Of a DNA stretch of 64,000 nt, positions 52,707 to 61,315 are shown in pieces. Position 1 is the stretch's first letter. Each line of letters opens with the position of its first letter. Source of the DNA: Ramlibacter lithotrophicus (GTDB taxonomy: Bacteria > Pseudomonadota > Gammaproteobacteria > Burkholderiales > Burkholderiaceae_C); assembly GCF_012184415.1 (NCBI RefSeq), contig NZ_VTOX01000005.1:62001-126000 (forward strand), read 5' to 3'. The notes beneath the pieces are model-generated. The model was not told the DNA's origin. It was given only the letters and a program-made list of their open reading frames with translations, and did not search any database. Position numbers and translations under genes: made by a program.

Positions 52707-53249
52707 ATGAAGATAGCCCGCATCCACCACGTCGCCTACCGCTGCCGCGATTCCAAGGAGACCGTCGAGTGGTACCGCAAGCACCTGGACATGGAGTTCG
52801 TGCTGGCCATCGCCGAGGACCGGGTGCCCTCGACCAAGGCGCCGGACCCGTACATGCACCTGTTCATGGACGCCGGCAACGGCAACATCCTGGCGTTCTT
52901 CGAGATCCCGAACTCGCCGCCCATGGGGCGCGATCCGAACACGCCCAACTGGGTGCAGCACATCGCCTTCAAGGTGGACAGCGAAGCCGTCCTGACCGAG
53001 ATGAAGGCCAGGCTGGAAGCGCAAGGCATCGAGGTGGTGGGCATTACCGACCACACGATCTTCAAGTCGATCTATTTCTACGACCCCAACGGGCACCGGC
53101 TCGAGCTGGTGGCCGACACGGCGACGCCGGCCCAGATGAAGCAGCTGGACGACGTGAAGTGGGAGATGCTGGAAGAGTGGTCACGCACCAGGCGCGCGCC
53201 CAAGCACGCCGCGTGGATGCACGAGCGCGAGCTCGCCAACGCGGCCTGA
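52707..53249 (+). CDS. VOC superfamily protein (glyoxalase/dioxygenase type)
   Basis: A 180-residue protein with a paired beta-alpha-beta-beta-beta fold: IARIHHVAYRCRDSKETVEWYRKHLDMEF in the first module and NWVQHIAFKVDSE...KSIYFYDPNGHRLELVAD in the second. His8, the second-module His (QHIAF) and Glu (HRLELV) form a likely metal site. It could be an isomerase, lyase or extradiol-type dioxygenase acting on an aromatic product. AAGGGAG upstream sets the ATG. It lies seven bases before the FAD monooxygenase gene and so probably acts on the same pathway. The exact reaction cannot be told from sequence. Confidence 0.85.
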   Translation: MKIARIHHVAYRCRDSKETVEWYRKHLDMEFVLAIAEDRVPSTKAPDPYMHLFMDAGNGNILAFFEIPNSPPMGRDPNTPNWVQHIAFKVDSEAVLTEMKARLEAQGIEVVGITDHTIFKSIYFYDPNGHRLELVADTATPAQMKQLDDVKWEMLEEWSRTRRAPKHAAWMHERELANAA

Positions 53250-53256
53250 GCCGGCG

Positions 53257-54876
53257 ATGCTGAAGACGTACCGCTACCCCGAGTTCGCGTACCGCCAGTC
53301 CGACGAACAGCGCCGCGGCGTCGCGAAGCGCCACCCGGTGGTGATCGTCGGCGCCGGGCCGATCGGACTCACGGCCGCGCTGGAGTGCGCGCACCGCGGC
53401 ATCCCCGCCGTGCTGCTGGACGACAACAACACCGTCAGCATCGGCTCGCGGGCGGTGTGCTATGCCAAGCGCCCGCTCGAGATCTGGGACCGGCTCGGCG
53501 TCGCCGAGCCCATGGTGCGCAAGGGGGTCAACTGGAAAGTGGGCAAGGTCTTCTTCCACGAGGACCTGGTCTACCGCTTCGACCTGCTGCCCGAGGCCGG
53601 CCACAAGATGCCGGCGATGATCAACCTGCAGCAGTACTACCTGGAGGAATACCTGGTCGCCGCCTGCGAGGCCAGCCCCCTCGTCGACCTGCGCTGGAAG
53701 CACAAGCTGATCAGCCTGTCCCAGGAGGCGGACCACGCCAGGCTGACGCTGGAAACGCCGGACGGCGTGTTCCACGTCGAGGCTGACTGGGTGATCGCTT
53801 GCGACGGCGCCAACAGCGACACGCGCAAGATGGTGGGCGCCGGGTTCACCGGCCAGTTCTTCCAGGACCGCTTCCTGATCGCCGACGTGGTGATGAAGGC
53901 CGACTTCCCGACCGAGCGCTGGTTCTGGTTCGACCCGCCTTTCCACCGCGGCCAGAGCGTGCTGCTGCACAAGGAGTGCGACCAGGTCTGGCGCATCGAC
54001 TTCCAGCTGGGCTGGGACGCCGACCCGGAGCACGAGAAGAAGCCGGAGAACGTCATCCCGCGCATCCAGGCCATGCTGGGCAAGGACGTCGAATTCGAGC
54101 TGGAGTGGGTGTCGGTCTACCAGTTCGCCTGCCGCCGCATCGACCGTTTCCGCCACAACCGCGTGCTGTTCGCCGGCGACGCGGCGCACCAGGTCTCGCC
54201 GTTCGGTGCGCGGGGCGCCAACACCGGCGTGCAGGACGTGGACAACCTGGTGTGGAAGCTCAAGCTGGTGCTCGACGGCACCGCACCCGAGTCGCTGGTC
54301 GACACCTATCACGAGGAGCGGGCCCGCGCCGCCGACGACAACCTGCTGAACTCCACCCGCTCGACCGACTTCATCACGCCCAAGAGCCGCGGCAGCCGCA
54401 TCCTGCGCGACGCCGTGCTGCAGCTGGCCGAGCACCAGCCGTTCGCCCGGTCGCTGGTCAACAGCGGGCGGCTGTCCACACCGACGCCGTACCTGGCGTC
54501 GGCGCTGAACACGCCCGACGAGGACGAGTTCGCCGGCGCCATGCGGCCCGGCACCAACTGCGCCGATGCGCCGGTGGTGCGTCGCGGGGAGCCGGGCTGG
54601 TTCCTGAACCAGCTGCCGCCGGGATTCGCGGTGCTGGTGTTCGCCCCCGACGCGCCGGTGGCCGCCGTGACCGCCGGCGACGTGACGGCCACCGTGGTCT
54701 GCGTGGGACGCGACTTCAGCGACGCGCAGGGCCTGCTGGCGCAGCGCTACGACGCCCGTCCCGGCACCGTCTACCTGCTGCGGCCGGACCAGCACGTCGC
54801 CGCGCGCTGGCGCAGCTTCGATCCCGCCCGCATCCGCGCCGCCATCGCGCGCGCCTGCACCATGGAGCCGTCATGA
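53257..54876 (+). CDS. FAD-dependent aromatic monooxygenase (MhpA-like)
   Basis: A 539-residue class A flavoprotein hydroxylase. The Rossmann dinucleotide motif VVIVGAGPIGLTAALE is at about residues 28-43. The conserved DG motif is VIACDGANSDTRKM. The second FAD motif is NRVLFAGDAAHQVSPFGARGANTGVQD. A thioredoxin-like C-terminal region fits the phenol hydroxylase / 3-(3-hydroxyphenyl)propionate hydroxylase group. It would hydroxylate an aromatic acid using NAD(P)H and oxygen. It is the middle gene of VOC-FAD-DUF2783; its stop overlaps the next start by four bases. The substrate is not deducible, but a nearby fumarylacetoacetase suggests a homogentisate- or gentisate-like ring pathway. Confidence 0.88.
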   Translation: MLKTYRYPEFAYRQSDEQRRGVAKRHPVVIVGAGPIGLTAALECAHRGIPAVLLDDNNTVSIGSRAVCYAKRPLEIWDRLGVAEPMVRKGVNWKVGKVFFHEDLVYRFDLLPEAGHKMPAMINLQQYYLEEYLVAACEASPLVDLRWKHKLISLSQEADHARLTLETPDGVFHVEADWVIACDGANSDTRKMVGAGFTGQFFQDRFLIADVVMKADFPTERWFWFDPPFHRGQSVLLHKECDQVWRIDFQLGWDADPEHEKKPENVIPRIQAMLGKDVEFELEWVSVYQFACRRIDRFRHNRVLFAGDAAHQVSPFGARGANTGVQDVDNLVWKLKLVLDGTAPESLVDTYHEERARAADDNLLNSTRSTDFITPKSRGSRILRDAVLQLAEHQPFARSLVNSGRLSTPTPYLASALNTPDEDEFAGAMRPGTNCADAPVVRRGEPGWFLNQLPPGFAVLVFAPDAPVAAVTAGDVTATVVCVGRDFSDAQGLLAQRYDARPGTVYLLRPDQHVAARWRSFDPARIRAAIARACTMEPS

Positions 54877-55079
54877 CCCTCAAGCTCGAACCCAACATCC
54901 CTGACCCGGACGGCTTCTACCAGGAGCTGGTTGGCATGCAGCGCGACCTGGACGACGAACAGGCGGCGCAGTTCAATGCGCGCCTGCTGCTGGTGCTGGC
55001 CAACCACGTGGGTGACCGGGCGGTGCTGAGCGCAGCGATGCAGGTGGCGCGCGACGCCGGCACGAAAACCGTCAGTTAA
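54873..55079 (+). CDS. DUF2783 small protein
   Basis: A 68-residue protein (MTLKLEPNIPDPDGFYQELVGM...) of the DUF2783 family. It is coupled to the monooxygenase gene by an ATGA overlap, an arrangement seen for this family in other proteobacteria. It is predicted helical and soluble; it may be a subunit or chaperone of the flavoprotein, but no role is established. Confidence 0.85.
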   Translation: MTLKLEPNIPDPDGFYQELVGMQRDLDDEQAAQFNARLLLVLANHVGDRAVLSAAMQVARDAGTKTVS

Positions 55080-55337
55080 GACCACGCACTGCCCGCCGCG
55101 GCGGGCAGCAGCGAGGCGGCAGCCAGCGCGAAGCTGCTGCCGCCTCGCGACCAAGAACTTCCCGGTGTCCTGGTTCAGATTTTTGGCGAGCACGGGTCGA
55201 CAAGACGGCAAGGGCACCCTCGGGGCCCCAATCTCGCGGCCGAACAGAGGCTCCTCCCAGTCGGCAGCCCCGCCCCCGGAGTAGATTAGAAGGCGTCCGC
55301 GTCACTCTACGTACGCGGACTGATCTCAAGGACTCAA
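55080..55337. other. Intergenic stretch with one inverted repeat
   Basis: About 258 bases without a supported gene. Near its end GTCCGCGT (55295-55302) and ACGCGGAC (55313-55320) form an 8-bp inverted repeat with a ten-base loop, 18 bases before the next gene. It may be a regulatory hairpin or operator. No terminator or promoter was recognised otherwise. Confidence 0.4.
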
Positions 55338-55901
55338 GTGCCCGATTCGTACAAGCAGGCGTTCGAACAGCATAGGTTCGTGGTGCTCGGGATGAGCGGC
55401 GCGGGCAAGAGCTCGCTGGCCCGGGCGCTTGCGATGAAGCTCCGCGCGCCCCACGTTGAGCTGGATGAACTCTTCTGGGGGCCGGAATGGACCCCCAAGC
55501 CAGCGGCGACCTTTCGCGAGCTCACACGCGCGGCAGTGTCTGCGCCGACGTGGGTAGTCGACGGGAACTATTCTTCCGTGCGGGACATCGTCTGGCCCCG
55601 CGCTGACGTCGCCGTATGGCTCAATTTCCCGCTCTGGCTCGTGCTATGGCGGGTCTTCTGGCGTACCGCGCACCGACTTCGAACGCGCGAGGCTTTGTGG
55701 CACGGGAACCGCGAATCCTTTCGCCGCACGTTCTCGTCGCGGGAGTCGATTCTCTGGTGGGTCGTCACAGCCCATGCCAAACGACGACGCGAGTTCTCTC
55801 TGCTGCGAAACAGCCGGCAATTCCCGAATCTGAAGTGGGTCGAAATCCGGTGGCCGAGGCAGGCCGAGGCTTTCATTCGAGCCCTCGATGCGCACGATTA
55901 G
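55338..55901 (+). CDS. P-loop kinase-like protein (adenylate kinase/FlaR-like)
   Basis: A 187-residue cytoplasmic P-loop protein. Walker A GMSGAGKSS is at residues 18-26. HVELDELFWGPEWTPKP and WVVDGNYSSVRDIVWPRADVAVWLNFP are typical of the FlaR / topology-modulation adenylate-kinase-like family. Arg/Trp-rich C-terminal helices contain the lid arginines. The substrate is unknown. The start is GTG at 55338. The coding sequence looks somewhat less GC-rich than neighbours and it interrupts the aromatic-acid region, so it may be a separate acquisition. It ends one base before the converging fahA stop. Confidence 0.8.
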   Translation: MPDSYKQAFEQHRFVVLGMSGAGKSSLARALAMKLRAPHVELDELFWGPEWTPKPAATFRELTRAAVSAPTWVVDGNYSSVRDIVWPRADVAVWLNFPLWLVLWRVFWRTAHRLRTREALWHGNRESFRRTFSSRESILWWVVTAHAKRRREFSLLRNSRQFPNLKWVEIRWPRQAEAFIRALDAHD

Positions 55902-55902
55902 G

Positions 55903-57240
55903 TCAGGACTCATCCCTTGACTCGCCACGACGCGCGGGAACGATGGTGCCCGCGCACGGCCCGAAGCCGATGCGCCGGGCGCCGGGACGTTCGCACCAGC
56001 CGCGCAGGCCGAGCGTGTCGCCGTCTTCCAGAAACGTGCGTGACTCGCCATTGGGCAGGCGGATCGGCTGCTTGCCGCCCTGCGTGAGTTCCAGCAGCGA
56101 GCCGGCCTGGTCCGGCGCCGGACCGGACAGCGTGCCCGAGCCGAACAGATCGCCCGGCTGCAGGTTGCAGCCGCCGCTGGTGTGGTGGGCCACCAGTTGC
56201 GCGGCCGTCCAGTACGCGGCCTGCGCCGCCGATGCGCCGGAGATGCGCACCGCCGGCAGGCCGGCCTCGCGCATCGCGGCGGTCTGCAGCGAGATCTCCA
56301 TCCGGATGTCGAGCGCGCCGCTCGCGCGGGTCTCGACCGAATCGAGGTACGGCAGCGGCTCGGGCGATCCGGCCGGCCGCTGCAGCGGCGCGCGGAACGG
56401 CGCCAGCGCCTCCATCGTCACCACCCATGGCGAGATCGTGCTGCCGAAGTTCTTCGACAGGAATGGGCCCAGCGGCTGGTACTCCCAGGGCTGGATGTCG
56501 CGGGCCGACCAGTCGTTGAACAGCGTCACGCCGAACAGGTGCTCCTCCGCCTCGCCCACCGGCACCGGTTCGCCCAGGGCATTGCCCTGTCCGATCAGGA
56601 AACCGAGTTCCAGTTCGCAGTCGAGCCGCCGGCTGGGGCCGAACGTCGGCTGCGCGGCGTCGGCCGCCTTGGTCTGGCCGAGCGGGCGCCGGATCGGATG
56701 GCCGCTGGCGACGATGGACGACGAGCGGCCGTGGTAGCCGATCGGTACCCACTGGTAGTTCGGCAGCAGCGGGTTGTCGGGACGGAACAGCCTGCCGACC
56801 GAGGTCGCGTGATGGATGCCGGTGTAGAAATCGGTGTAGTCGCCGATGGCGCACGGCACCGTGAGTTCGACGCCGCTTTGCGGCAGCAGGCACGGCGCCA
56901 GCGCGTCGCGCTGCGCGCTGCCTTCGGCGAGCGCGTGCGACAGCGCGGCCCGCAAGGCGCGGCGCGGCCGCGGGCCGAGTGCCATCAATGGCCGCAGGTC
57001 GCCACCAGCCACTGAATCCAGTGCGGCGGCTGCCTCCGCGTCCCAGCGGCCATGGCCGCGGGCGGCTTCCAGGTCGAGCACCCGGTCACCGATCGCGACG
57101 CCGATGCGCCACGCCGATGCCGCGCCGGCCGGTCGGAAGCGGCCGAACGGCAGGTTCTGGATCGGGAAGTCGGTGCCTTGCGCGTTGGCCGAGGCCACCC
57201 AGCTGCGCAGGGCAGGATCGTGCGTCTGGTCGACGGGCAT
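55903..57240 (-). CDS. fahA: Fumarylacetoacetase
   Basis: A 445-residue cytoplasmic hydrolase that splits fumarylacetoacetate to fumarate and acetoacetate, the last step of tyrosine/homogentisate breakdown. The metal-binding Asp and catalytic His lie in GDYTDFYTGIHHATSVG. Further ligands are in DCELELGFLIGQGN and FNDWSARDIQPWEYQPLGPF. The C-terminal FAH fold includes TSGGCNLQPGDLFGSGTLSGP. Length matches full two-domain fumarylacetoacetases, not short FAH-fold hydrolases. ATG 57240 gives the usual N-terminal domain. It is the third gene of a minus-strand unit after the MBL hydrolase and Bug receptor. Homogentisate dioxygenase is not in this window. Confidence 0.94.
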   Translation of the reverse strand: MPVDQTHDPALRSWVASANAQGTDFPIQNLPFGRFRPAGAASAWRIGVAIGDRVLDLEAARGHGRWDAEAAAALDSVAGGDLRPLMALGPRPRRALRAALSHALAEGSAQRDALAPCLLPQSGVELTVPCAIGDYTDFYTGIHHATSVGRLFRPDNPLLPNYQWVPIGYHGRSSSIVASGHPIRRPLGQTKAADAAQPTFGPSRRLDCELELGFLIGQGNALGEPVPVGEAEEHLFGVTLFNDWSARDIQPWEYQPLGPFLSKNFGSTISPWVVTMEALAPFRAPLQRPAGSPEPLPYLDSVETRASGALDIRMEISLQTAAMREAGLPAVRISGASAAQAAYWTAAQLVAHHTSGGCNLQPGDLFGSGTLSGPAPDQAGSLLELTQGGKQPIRLPNGESRTFLEDGDTLGLRGWCERPGARRIGFGPCAGTIVPARRGESRDES

Positions 57241-57256
57241 CGAGTCGTTCGCCGTT

Positions 57257-58234
57257 TCAGTCCAGCTTGATGCCGGCGTGCTGCACCAGCCGGCCCCAGC
57301 GCTCGCGCTCGAGGCGGGTGTACGCCGCCATCTGCTGCGGCGTGCCGGGCAGCGCCTCCAGCGCCAGCGCCTGGAATCGGGCCTTGACCGGCGCCGACTC
57401 GAGCGCGGCCTGCAGCGCCTTGTTGAACTTCGCCACGGTTTCCGGCGGCGTGCCCGCCGGCACGACGAGCCCTTGCCAGGCATAGGCGGTAAAGTCCTTC
57501 AGCCCCTGCTCCGCCAGCGTCGGCACGTCCGGCAGCGTCGTGAGGCGCTCCGGGCTGGCGACCCCGATCGCGCGCAGCTTGCCGGCGGCGACGTACTGCT
57601 GCACGCTGGCCGTGTCGATCAGCCCGAACGGCACCTGGCCGCCCAGCAGGTCCTGCACCGCCGGCGCGGCGCCGCGGTAGGCGATGTGCTGCATCTTGAC
57701 GCCGGTGCGTTCGCGCAGCAGCTCGCCGGCCAGGTGGTGCGGGCTGCCGACGCCGGCCGACGCATAGCTCACGCCCTTCGCCTCGCCCTTGGCCCACGCC
57801 AGGAACTCCTGGAAATTCTTCGCCGGGACGTTCGGCGCCACCACCAGCAGCAGCGGGAAGCGCGCCAGCATGCTGACCGGCACGAAATCCTTCTCAGGGT
57901 GGTACGGGAGCTTCGCGAACAGCCAGGGATTGGCCGCGAGCGTCGCGAAGTCCGCGGTGAACAGCACGTGGCCGGTGTCCTTGGCGTTGGCCACGTAGGC
58001 GGCGGCGATGTTGGTCGCGGCGCCGGGCTTGTTGCTCACCACGATCGGCTGGCCGAGCGTCTTGCTCATGACCTCGGCGACGGTGCGGGCGACGGCGTCG
58101 GACCCGCCGCCGGCCGGGTAGCCGACGACCCACTCGATGGGCCGAGCGTCCTGGGCCCAGGCCGGCGTGGACAAGGCGGCGGCGCCGAGCGCGGCGGCGA
58201 GCAGCCGGCGGCGGGAAATGGCGTTGAACTTCAT
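57257..58234 (-). CDS. Bug-family tripartite tricarboxylate transporter receptor
   Basis: A 325-residue periplasmic solute-binding protein of the TctC/Bug family, greatly expanded in Burkholderiales. The signal region SRRRLLAAALGAAALSTPAWAQ (about residues 7-28) has a twin-arginine-like start. Core motifs are IEWVVGYPAGGGSDAVART, PIVVSNKPGAATNIAA and the loop ASAGVGSPHHLAGELL. Bug proteins bind carboxylates, often aromatic acids. Membrane partner genes (tctA/B-like) are absent here, as is common for orphan Bug receptors. It lies 16 bases before fahA and 57 bases after the MBL gene. Confidence 0.92.
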   Translation of the reverse strand: MKFNAISRRRLLAAALGAAALSTPAWAQDARPIEWVVGYPAGGGSDAVARTVAEVMSKTLGQPIVVSNKPGAATNIAAAYVANAKDTGHVLFTADFATLAANPWLFAKLPYHPEKDFVPVSMLARFPLLLVVAPNVPAKNFQEFLAWAKGEAKGVSYASAGVGSPHHLAGELLRERTGVKMQHIAYRGAAPAVQDLLGGQVPFGLIDTASVQQYVAAGKLRAIGVASPERLTTLPDVPTLAEQGLKDFTAYAWQGLVVPAGTPPETVAKFNKALQAALESAPVKARFQALALEALPGTPQQMAAYTRLERERWGRLVQHAGIKLD

Positions 58235-58291
58235 GGCGTGTCTCCGGGTTGGAATGGTTGTCGGTGCGAAAGCGGTTCCGCGGGCGCGATT

Positions 58292-59248
58292 TCAGCCCTC
58301 GAGGGTCTTCCACATCTCGACGTCGCGCTCGGCGGTCCAGATGCGGGGATCGGCATGGCCGGTCATCTCGTCGTAGCAGCGCGTCACGTCGAACGGCATG
58401 CAGTGGTCGAAGATCACCCAGTGCGCGTACTTCGGCTTGAGCGCGGCACAGGCTTCCTTGTAGATCGCGTTCAGGTTCCTGCCGGCGCGCACCCCGGCCT
58501 GCACGCATTCGCGCACGTCGACGAGGAACTGGCGGGTGCCGGCCAGGCCCTGTCGCACCTGTTCGGGGGTCGTGAGCGCGGCGCCGCGCCCCGGCACCAG
58601 CGCCAGCGGCTGCAGCGCGGCGATGTTGTCCAGGGTCTGCGGCCAGTCGGTGAAGTACGCGTCGCCGGCGTACGGCGTGGCGTCGAATTCCACCAGGTCG
58701 CCCGAGAACAGGATGCGCTGCTGCGGCAGCCAGGCGACGGTGTCGCCCTTGGTGTGGCCGCGGCCCAGCTGGATCAGCTGCACTTCGAGCTGCCCGAGCC
58801 AGATCGACATCCTGCCCTCGAAGGTGATCGTCGGCCAGGTGAGCCCCGGCGGCACCGACTCCACCGCGCGGAACAGCCGCGGGAAGCGGCCGATCTCGCT
58901 CGCCTTGTCCTGCTCGCCGCGCTCGACGATCAGGTCGTAGGTGTCGCGGCTGGCGATCACGTGCTGCGGCTCGTAGCCGGCGGCGCCCAGCACGCGCACC
59001 GCGTGGTAATGGCTCAGCACGACGTACCTGATCGGCTTGTCGGTGACCTCGCGGATGCGGCGGATGACGTCCTGCGCCATGACCGGGGTCGCCTGCGTGT
59101 CGATCACCATCACGGCGTTGTCGCCGACGATGACGCCGGTGTTCGGGTCACCCTCGGCGGTGTACGCGTAGGCGTTGGCCGAGAGCCGGACGAAGCTCAC
59201 TTTCTTCTCTTCGAGGTCGGCTTGCGAGGCAAAGGCTTTGACGGTCAT
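58292..59248 (-). CDS. Metallo-beta-lactamase-fold hydrolase with variant metal motif
   Basis: A 318-residue protein with the MBL fold. The core motif reads LSHYHAVRVLG: His80 and His82 are present, but the usual Asp and His of HxHxDH are Val84 and Arg85. A later His (RGHTKGDTVAWLP) and Asp (FSGDLVEFD) remain. This suggests a one-metal or altered site; the protein still resembles hydrolases found with aromatic catabolism genes. It is the first gene of the MBL-Bug-fahA unit, divergent from iclR, and two IclR-like operators precede it. The reaction is unknown. Confidence 0.85.
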   Translation of the reverse strand: MTVKAFASQADLEEKKVSFVRLSANAYAYTAEGDPNTGVIVGDNAVMVIDTQATPVMAQDVIRRIREVTDKPIRYVVLSHYHAVRVLGAAGYEPQHVIASRDTYDLIVERGEQDKASEIGRFPRLFRAVESVPPGLTWPTITFEGRMSIWLGQLEVQLIQLGRGHTKGDTVAWLPQQRILFSGDLVEFDATPYAGDAYFTDWPQTLDNIAALQPLALVPGRGAALTTPEQVRQGLAGTRQFLVDVRECVQAGVRAGRNLNAIYKEACAALKPKYAHWVIFDHCMPFDVTRCYDEMTGHADPRIWTAERDVEMWKTLEG

Positions 59249-59290
59249 GGGTCGGTGGGCGGCGGTGTGTGACAGCGGAAATTCGGGTGG

Positions 59291-59307
59291 ATTTGTCTTA
59301 TGCAAAT
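59291..59307. promoter_or_regulatory. Candidate IclR operator 1
   Basis: ATTTG-TCTTATG-CAAAT is a perfect 5-bp inverted repeat with a seven-base spacer, 43 bases before the MBL gene start on the minus strand. It matches the second site in form. Confidence 0.6.
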
Positions 59308-59351
59308 GCGTTCGGCGATGGTAGCGAAGCTGTTCCCGCGTTGTCAAATGG

Positions 59352-59368
59352 GTTTGCCTATGACAAAC
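59352..59368. promoter_or_regulatory. Candidate IclR operator 2
   Basis: GTTTG-CCTATGA-CAAAC has the same TTTG-N7-CAAA layout as site 1 and ends 31 bases before the iclR start. A position near its own gene suggests autoregulation. Confidence 0.6.
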
Positions 59369-59398
59369 TCGGTGTTTTCCATGAGGGGCGAGGCGGAC

Positions 59399-60217
59399 AT
59401 GCAACAGAAGGCCGGCGAGGACCAGGAGGGCGGACAGCGCGCAGTGCAGTCCGTCGAGGTGGGCGGGCGGCTGCTGCTCGCCCTCGCCGACAGCGGCGCG
59501 CCGCTGCCGCTCAAGGACCTGGCCGCGCGCGCGGACCTCAGCCCGTCCCGGGCCCACCCTTATCTCGTGAGCTTCCAGCGCCTGGGCCTTGTCGAGCAGG
59601 ACGCCGCCTCCGGGCGTTACGCGCTCGGACCGGCCGCCATGCAGATCGGCCTGGCCTGCCTGCACCAGTTCGATCCGCTCACGGCGGCCACGCCGGTCGC
59701 GGAAGAGCTCGCCCGCAGCTCCGGCCACGCCGTCGCGCTGGCCGTGTGGGGCAACTTCGGGCCGACCATCGTGCGGCTGTTCGAGTCACGCCAGCCACTG
59801 CACGTGTTGCTGCGCGTCGGCACTGTGATGTCGGTGCTGGGCACCGCGACCGGACGCGCCTTCGCCGGGGCCCTGCCTGCCGAGCGGCTGGAGCGCGCCG
59901 TCGCGATCTCGCACGGCGTCGAGACCGGCGCCCCGGCGGCGGCACCCAGGGGCTGGCGCAAGGAACTGGAGGCGGTGGTCGACGAAGTGCGCCGGCACGG
60001 CCTGGCGCGCGCCATCGGCCGGCCGATCCCGGGCGTCAATGCGTTCAGCGGCGCCGCCCTCGACCACGAAGGTGAACCCGCCGTCGTGATCACGGTGCTC
60101 GATCACGAGGATCGCCTCAAGGGCGACTGGAGCGGCGAAGGCGCACGCGCCGTGCGCGAGGCGACGCACGCAATCACGCGCCGGCTCGGCGGCAAGGCGC
60201 CGGTGGCGCGGCGCTGA
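59399..60217 (+). CDS. IclR family transcriptional regulator
   Basis: A 272-residue regulator. The N-terminal winged helix (about residues 15-80) reads QSVEVGGRLLLALADSGAPLPLKDLAARADLSPSRAHPYLVSFQRLGLV. The C-terminal effector domain has GTVMSVLGTATGRAFAG and the later RAIGRPIPGVNAFSGAALDHEGEPAVVITVL. IclR regulators of catabolic genes bind a pathway intermediate. It is divergent from MBL-Bug-fahA and probably controls them through the two palindromes. ATG 59399 was chosen for homology; ATG 59381 is also possible. Its effector is unknown. Confidence 0.92.
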   Translation: MQQKAGEDQEGGQRAVQSVEVGGRLLLALADSGAPLPLKDLAARADLSPSRAHPYLVSFQRLGLVEQDAASGRYALGPAAMQIGLACLHQFDPLTAATPVAEELARSSGHAVALAVWGNFGPTIVRLFESRQPLHVLLRVGTVMSVLGTATGRAFAGALPAERLERAVAISHGVETGAPAAAPRGWRKELEAVVDEVRRHGLARAIGRPIPGVNAFSGAALDHEGEPAVVITVLDHEDRLKGDWSGEGARAVREATHAITRRLGGKAPVARR

Positions 60218-60240
60218 GGCCGGACACCGCCCTGCCCCGG

Positions 60241-61119
60241 TCAGGTATTGGTCTGGTCCTGCTGGGCCTGGCCGGCGGCCTCGTCCGGCGCCGCCAGCCG
60301 CGGCAACTCGAACAGCCGGAACGGCGGCTGCTGCGGCCGGGTGCGCAGCAACAGCGGCCTCGCCACGTTGAACACCGGCACGCCGTTGATGGTCTTGCTC
60401 TCCAGCGTGCCGCGGTGCGCGTGGCCATGGAAGACGGCGTCCACCGGATAGCGCAGCAGCGGCTCCTCGAGCCGGCTGCTGCCGAGGAACGGGAAGATCT
60501 CGACCGGCTCGCCTTCGACGGTGCCGGTGATCGGCGAATAGTGCAGCAGCGCGATGCGCTGGCGCGTACGCAGCTTGGCCAGCGCCGACTCCAGCTTCAT
60601 CGCCTCGTTCAGCGCCTCCTGCACGAACAGCTTGATTGCCGGCTCGCCCCAGGCGCCCAGCGACCCGCGGCCGAATCCCCCGGCGAACCCCTTGGCGCCC
60701 GCGATGCCGACCCCTTCGATCTCGCAGGCCTCGCCGTCGAGCACGCGCACGCCGGCGTGGGTCAGCGCGTCGGCCACCACCTCGGGCGTGCCCGATTCGT
60801 AGTCGTGGTTGCCCAGCACGGCGACGACCGGCACCGACACCGCGGCCAGTTCGTCGGCCAGCACCTGCGCTTCCTCGGCGGTGCCGTAGTCGGTCAGGTC
60901 ACCGCACAGGAGCAGGACGTCCGCGGCCTCCGAAGCCTGGGCGAAGAAGCCGCGCAGCGTGCCGGCCGAATCCCTGGTGACGTGCAGGTCGCCGACGGCG
61001 GCGAAGCGCACGCTGGTCGCCGACTTGGGCGCGACCCGGGCTTCCTCGCGGTGAGTGACAGCGTGCGGGCGCGCGCGCAGGGATGCGGCCGGAGCGGCCG
61101 TGCTCGGGGCATTGGGCAT
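60241..61119 (-). CDS. Calcineurin-like metallophosphoesterase
   Basis: A 292-residue protein with the full metal motif set: VGDLHVT, LCGDLTDYG, LGNHDYESG, LLHYSPI and HGHAHRG. The N-terminal 35 residues are Ala/Pro/Arg-rich and without homology, so the true start may be later than ATG 61119. No signal peptide is evident. The substrate is unknown. It differs from the phosphoesterase at 12397-13161 and is not a close copy. It is divergent from the nucleotidyltransferase-like gene, with about 196 bases between. Confidence 0.87.
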   Translation of the reverse strand: MPNAPSTAAPAASLRARPHAVTHREEARVAPKSATSVRFAAVGDLHVTRDSAGTLRGFFAQASEAADVLLLCGDLTDYGTAEEAQVLADELAAVSVPVVAVLGNHDYESGTPEVVADALTHAGVRVLDGEACEIEGVGIAGAKGFAGGFGRGSLGAWGEPAIKLFVQEALNEAMKLESALAKLRTRQRIALLHYSPITGTVEGEPVEIFPFLGSSRLEEPLLRYPVDAVFHGHAHRGTLESKTINGVPVFNVARPLLLRTRPQQPPFRLFELPRLAAPDEAAGQAQQDQTNT

Positions 61120-61315
61120 GGAGCGGGTCTTCGTGGTGGATCTTCGTGACGAGACAGCGCCATGTTGCCGCCAGCCGCGCAGGCTGGCCGCCGCCATCCG
61201 CCGCCGCAGCCTGTAGGCCGGCGCTGACGCTGGTTGAGGTGACTCGTCCTCGGTCCGGGCGGCGCCGCCGAGATTAGGCTCCTCCCAGCACATTCTTCAG
61301 GATGCAGAGGACCAC

